From positions 1-32,039 of the forward strand of contig JAHDWA010000089.1 of NCBI GenBank assembly GCA_023382535.1: a DNA stretch of 32,039 bases. Direction: 5' to 3'. The translations under genes and the position numbers were made by a program. The stretch comes from Anaerolineae bacterium. Lineage in GTDB: Bacteria > Chloroflexota > Anaerolineae > 4572-78 > J111. Position 1 is the first letter of the stretch. Each line of letters begins with the position of its first letter. Below, piece after piece: positions 29,730 through 32,039 of this stretch. The notes under the pieces are model-generated. The model saw only the letters and a list, made by a program, of their open reading frames with translations. It had not been told where the DNA came from and made no database searches.

Positions 29730-30521
29730 TCAATCAACAGGAGTGGACAAAGCAGCTACCACCTGCCGCGCCTCGGTCACTAATTCAGGCACAGCATCGA
29801 AAACAGCCTGACCCTGCCGGTCAGCATCAATAACCCGTGGGTCGGCTGATAAAAAACCGATGACCGGTAAATCCGGGAAGAGATTGGTGCGAATAAAGTC
29901 CCGCTCGGCCTGGTCGCGCACCTTGTTGCCCACCACGTAACATCGGACCACCCCGATGTCCTGTGCCAGATGGTAAATTGTCCGGGCCGTACTTAAGCTG
30001 CGCTGTCCCGGCTCAACCACAATGACAAACGCATCTACGGCGCTGGCTGTAGCTCGCCCCAGGTGTTCTATCCCGGCCTCCATATCCAAAATCATCACTT
30101 CGTTCCGGTATAGGATCATGTAAGTGACCAGGGTCTTCAGCAGGGCGCTTTCCGGGCAAATGCAGCCACTCCCGCCTTTGCTAATAGTCCCCAGTTGCAA
30201 CAAACGAATGTCCCGGTGCAGCACACTAAAACGGTCGGGCAGATCGTCTACCCGGGGGTTTAACTGGAAGAACCCGCCGGTGGTGCCGGGTTTGGCGCCC
30301 GTCCGCTCATAGATCAGCTCATCCATCTGGCCGATCGGCATTATCTGAGCTAAGACGTCTGGGGGCAGTCCCAAAGCGTAACCCAGGCTGGCAGCAGGAT
30401 CGGCATCAATAGCAATGACGGGGTGGCCGGCCTGGGCATAAATATAGGCTAACAAGGCGGCCAGAGTAGTTTTACCAACACCCCCCTTGCCGGTAATCGC
30501 TATTTTGGGCATCTTATCCAT
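29730..30521 (-). CDS. CooC-like MinD/Mrp-type ATPase (CO dehydrogenase maturation family)
   Basis: 263 residues. The deviant Walker A GKGGVGKTT (11-19) with the signature Lys12, the switch DADPAASLG (39-47) and Walker B MILDMEAG (143-150) define the SIMIBI/MinD class. The C-x-C motif C120-C122 (GSGCICPESALLK) and DMEAGIEHLGRATA are specific to CooC-type proteins, which dimerise through the Cys pair and insert nickel into CO dehydrogenase or activate related metalloproteins. No CO dehydrogenase is in the window. The ATGs at 30521 and 30512 are both possible. It follows the DUF166 gene by 32 bases, so it is likely to serve the same complex. Confidence 0.9.
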   Translation of the reverse strand: MDKMPKIAITGKGGVGKTTLAALLAYIYAQAGHPVIAIDADPAASLGYALGLPPDVLAQIMPIGQMDELIYERTGAKPGTTGGFFQLNPRVDDLPDRFSVLHRDIRLLQLGTISKGGSGCICPESALLKTLVTYMILYRNEVMILDMEAGIEHLGRATASAVDAFVIVVEPGQRSLSTARTIYHLAQDIGVVRCYVVGNKVRDQAERDFIRTNLFPDLPVIGFLSADPRVIDADRQGQAVFDAVPELVTEARQVVAALSTPVD

Positions 30522-30553
30522 ATCCTTTCACACTTGCGGACCGTCTATCCAGT

Positions 30554-31330
30554 CTACTCGCTCCGGCTTCCCGGCGCAATGTACTGAATCTGCTTGAACG
30601 GTTTAACCTGCTCGGCGATCTCGTCTTTAATAAAATTACCCGAAACGTGCATCAATGTATCGCCATAATCGCCGTCAATACCCATGCTGGCCAGACAGGG
30701 ATAGTGGTGATGCAACATACCGGCCTCTTGTTCCGCCTCGTCGGCCGTAACGCCGACCAGTCCCTGGGCCACGTAACGGCCGCAGCCACAGACCGTATCA
30801 CGCAGTACCTCAACGGCGGTAATTTGCCGCGTTTGCGGATCAAGGGTGAGGTGCAGCCTGGGCTGGCCGAAATGGCGGGCAAACTCGGCAATGAGGGGAT
30901 CATCATATTCAATCCAGTGACGACGGGCAATATTATAGCGCCTTTCCGCCAATGAGCATAAAGGCTTGGGCGTAGCACAGGCGACACCCATCTCGGCAAG
31001 CCAGCCTCGCAACTGGCGGGCCAGGCCCCGCGGCAGCCAGGCCTCGTTATCAACCGGCGCAATCACCGCCTGAGCGCCGCTGATGCGGGCTATATCGGGT
31101 ATCAGTTCGGCAATACCCCGCTGCTCGCCAAAGGAGAGAAGCAAATTGGCCGGCGGCAGGGTCGAAGGGAGGTAATCCTCTGGATAATCTATGATGGGGG
31201 GAAGTATGGCCGGTGCTTGCCAGACTTCAACGGTCCACCCAGGCGGGCCATGCTTTCGGATGTTATCAACGTGGCGCCGGCCGTACTCACCGGAAATAAT
31301 CGCCAGAATCTGCAGCTTGACGGGGGTCAT
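30554..31330 (-). CDS. DUF166 family protein
   Basis: 258 residues. The N-terminal LQILAIISGEYGRRHVDNI is the family start, and the C-terminal block with DTVCGCGRYVAQGL and HHHYPCLASMGIDGDYGDTLMH carries the conserved cysteines and histidines of DUF166. The family is found mainly in methanogens and other anaerobes and its function is unknown. The Cys/His block suggests metal or Fe-S binding. The gene sits between a metallophosphoesterase-like gene (26 bases before) and the CooC-like gene (32 bases after), all on the minus strand. This is consistent with a role in assembling or guarding a metal enzyme (inference). Confidence 0.82.
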   Translation of the reverse strand: MTPVKLQILAIISGEYGRRHVDNIRKHGPPGWTVEVWQAPAILPPIIDYPEDYLPSTLPPANLLLSFGEQRGIAELIPDIARISGAQAVIAPVDNEAWLPRGLARQLRGWLAEMGVACATPKPLCSLAERRYNIARRHWIEYDDPLIAEFARHFGQPRLHLTLDPQTRQITAVEVLRDTVCGCGRYVAQGLVGVTADEAEQEAGMLHHHYPCLASMGIDGDYGDTLMHVSGNFIKDEIAEQVKPFKQIQYIAPGSRSE

Positions 31331-31356
31331 TCTTGCCTCACTTTGAGACGCACACC

Positions 31357-32039
31357 TTACTCAAGCCCGCCTGTTTGCAGAATGGACTGCAATTGCAGCC
31401 TGTATTCCGGGTCCAGGGGTAACAGCGAAAGCTTACGAATTGTCTCCTGAGGATGATAGTGCAGATGATGGATCTGCAGCCGGCCATCCTGCCAGGCCGC
31501 AAAAGTGGGGTCGGGGACGCCGTAGCGGGGCTGTCCCAGGCTGCCGGGGCAAACGATCAGCCGGTCATCAAATTGGCGCATGGCCGGCACATGCGGCCCC
31601 CCTACCAGAATGATGCTGGCCTCGACATGGCCAAACAATTCCCGCAGCCGTGATTGAGGCAGGGTGATGAGCAGAGACGTTTCGATTTCGCCGTCGTCGG
31701 GAGGGAGGCGGGTCAGGTGGAAGCGTGTCCCGGCCATCTCCACGGTCAGTTCTGCCGGCAGTGCAGCCAGGTAATCACGGTCTGCCCCGGACAACACCGA
31801 GCGCGCGTGCCTCCAGGTTGAGGCCATGACTCCCGCCTCTTGCTGCTCAGTCTCCGGCTCGGCCACACCCCGGTCGTGCCGGCCGCCAATTACGCCAGCC
31901 ATACTGGCCCGAACCGCGTCCAGACACTGCTTGGGATCTGGACCATAGCCCACGTTGTCCCCCAGACAAAAGACTGCATCGGGGCGGGGTTCAGCCTGCT
32001 GCAAGGCCAGCAGGCTTTCCCAATTGGCATGCAGGTCGC
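31357..32039 (-). CDS. Metallophosphoesterase-fold protein (partial), metal site altered
   Basis: Partial: the frame stays open past the right edge, and only the first residues are missing. DLHANWESL (the DxH motif, 32029-32037), LGDNVGYGPDP (the second Asp) and a C-terminal VCPGSLGQPRYGVPDP match the calcineurin-like YfcE/ApaH-type family. Two ligand motifs are changed: GNHD is GRHD in IGGRHDRG, and GHTH is GGPH in LVGGPHVPAM. It may have lost phosphatase activity and act as a binding protein, or it uses a different metal site. It is the first visible gene of a three-gene group with DUF166 and CooC-like genes, 26 bases upstream of DUF166. Confidence 0.82.
   Translation of the reverse strand, partial: DLHANWESLLALQQAEPRPDAVFCLGDNVGYGPDPKQCLDAVRASMAGVIGGRHDRGVAEPETEQQEAGVMASTWRHARSVLSGADRDYLAALPAELTVEMAGTRFHLTRLPPDDGEIETSLLITLPQSRLRELFGHVEASIILVGGPHVPAMRQFDDRLIVCPGSLGQPRYGVPDPTFAAWQDGRLQIHHLHYHPQETIRKLSLLPLDPEYRLQLQSILQTGGLE

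Noticed and set aside
1..32039. tRNA, rRNA, integrase or transposase genes
   Set aside because: None could be recognised on either strand, so there is no direct sign of a genomic island in spite of the many repeats.

Overview
The window looks like a piece of a Chloroflexota genome, probably of the Anaerolineae/Caldilineae kind (inference, moderate confidence). The reasons are a Tat-exported lipoprotein solute-binding protein with an Ala/Pro/Thr-rich linker, an ECF sigma factor paired with a DUF5667-like membrane protein carrying Thr/Pro and Asn/Asp-rich stretches, CooC and DUF166 genes, and many short inverted or direct repeats between genes. No rRNA, tRNA, CRISPR array, phage gene or transposase was seen.

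Region A (1-20285, all minus strand) is an unbroken run of 22 genes. In the direction of transcription it begins with a carbohydrate-type ABC importer (binding protein and two permeases, no ATPase), then a VOC protein, a Gfo/Idh/MocA dehydrogenase, an N-acyl-D-amino-acid deacylase, a RidA protein, CutC, a CBS protein, a CBM9-like protein, an SMP-30 lactonase, a zinc alcohol dehydrogenase, a universal stress protein, a second RidA, an M20 peptidase, a second Gfo/Idh/MocA protein, a class V aminotransferase, an SDR, an M24 peptidase, an M19 dipeptidase, an RraA-like protein and a partial D-threonine-aldolase-like protein. It reads as a catabolic block that imports a small sugar-like or amino-sugar/peptide-like compound and handles its acyl, peptide, amine and polyol parts. 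Several members belong to families that act on D-amino acids. A strong sigma-70-type promoter lies 277 bases upstream of the binding-protein gene, giving a leader of about 270 nt.

Region B (20696-25846) holds a 182-base element with terminal inverted repeats, an ECF sigma/DUF5667-like pair on the minus strand, and on the plus strand an STT3-like GT-C membrane glycosyltransferase and an extremely Asn/Asp-rich lipoprotein. The DUF5667-like protein and the lipoprotein end in the same Asp-Asn-Ser-Gly-rich tail and share exact DNA there.

Region C (25850-29581) carries a NarL-type sensor kinase and response regulator with a clear promoter and terminators on both sides, a DoxX-like membrane protein, and two tandem small DarA/PstA-like (cyclic-di-AMP receptor family) genes.

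Region D (29611-32039, minus) ends with a CooC-like ATPase, a DUF166 protein and a partial metallophosphoesterase-fold protein that lacks two usual metal ligands. They look like one operon.

A striking trait of the whole window is the number of repeat families placed at gene borders. In one case a repeat lies inside a reading frame (M20 peptidase) and in another at a gene start (first Gfo/Idh protein).
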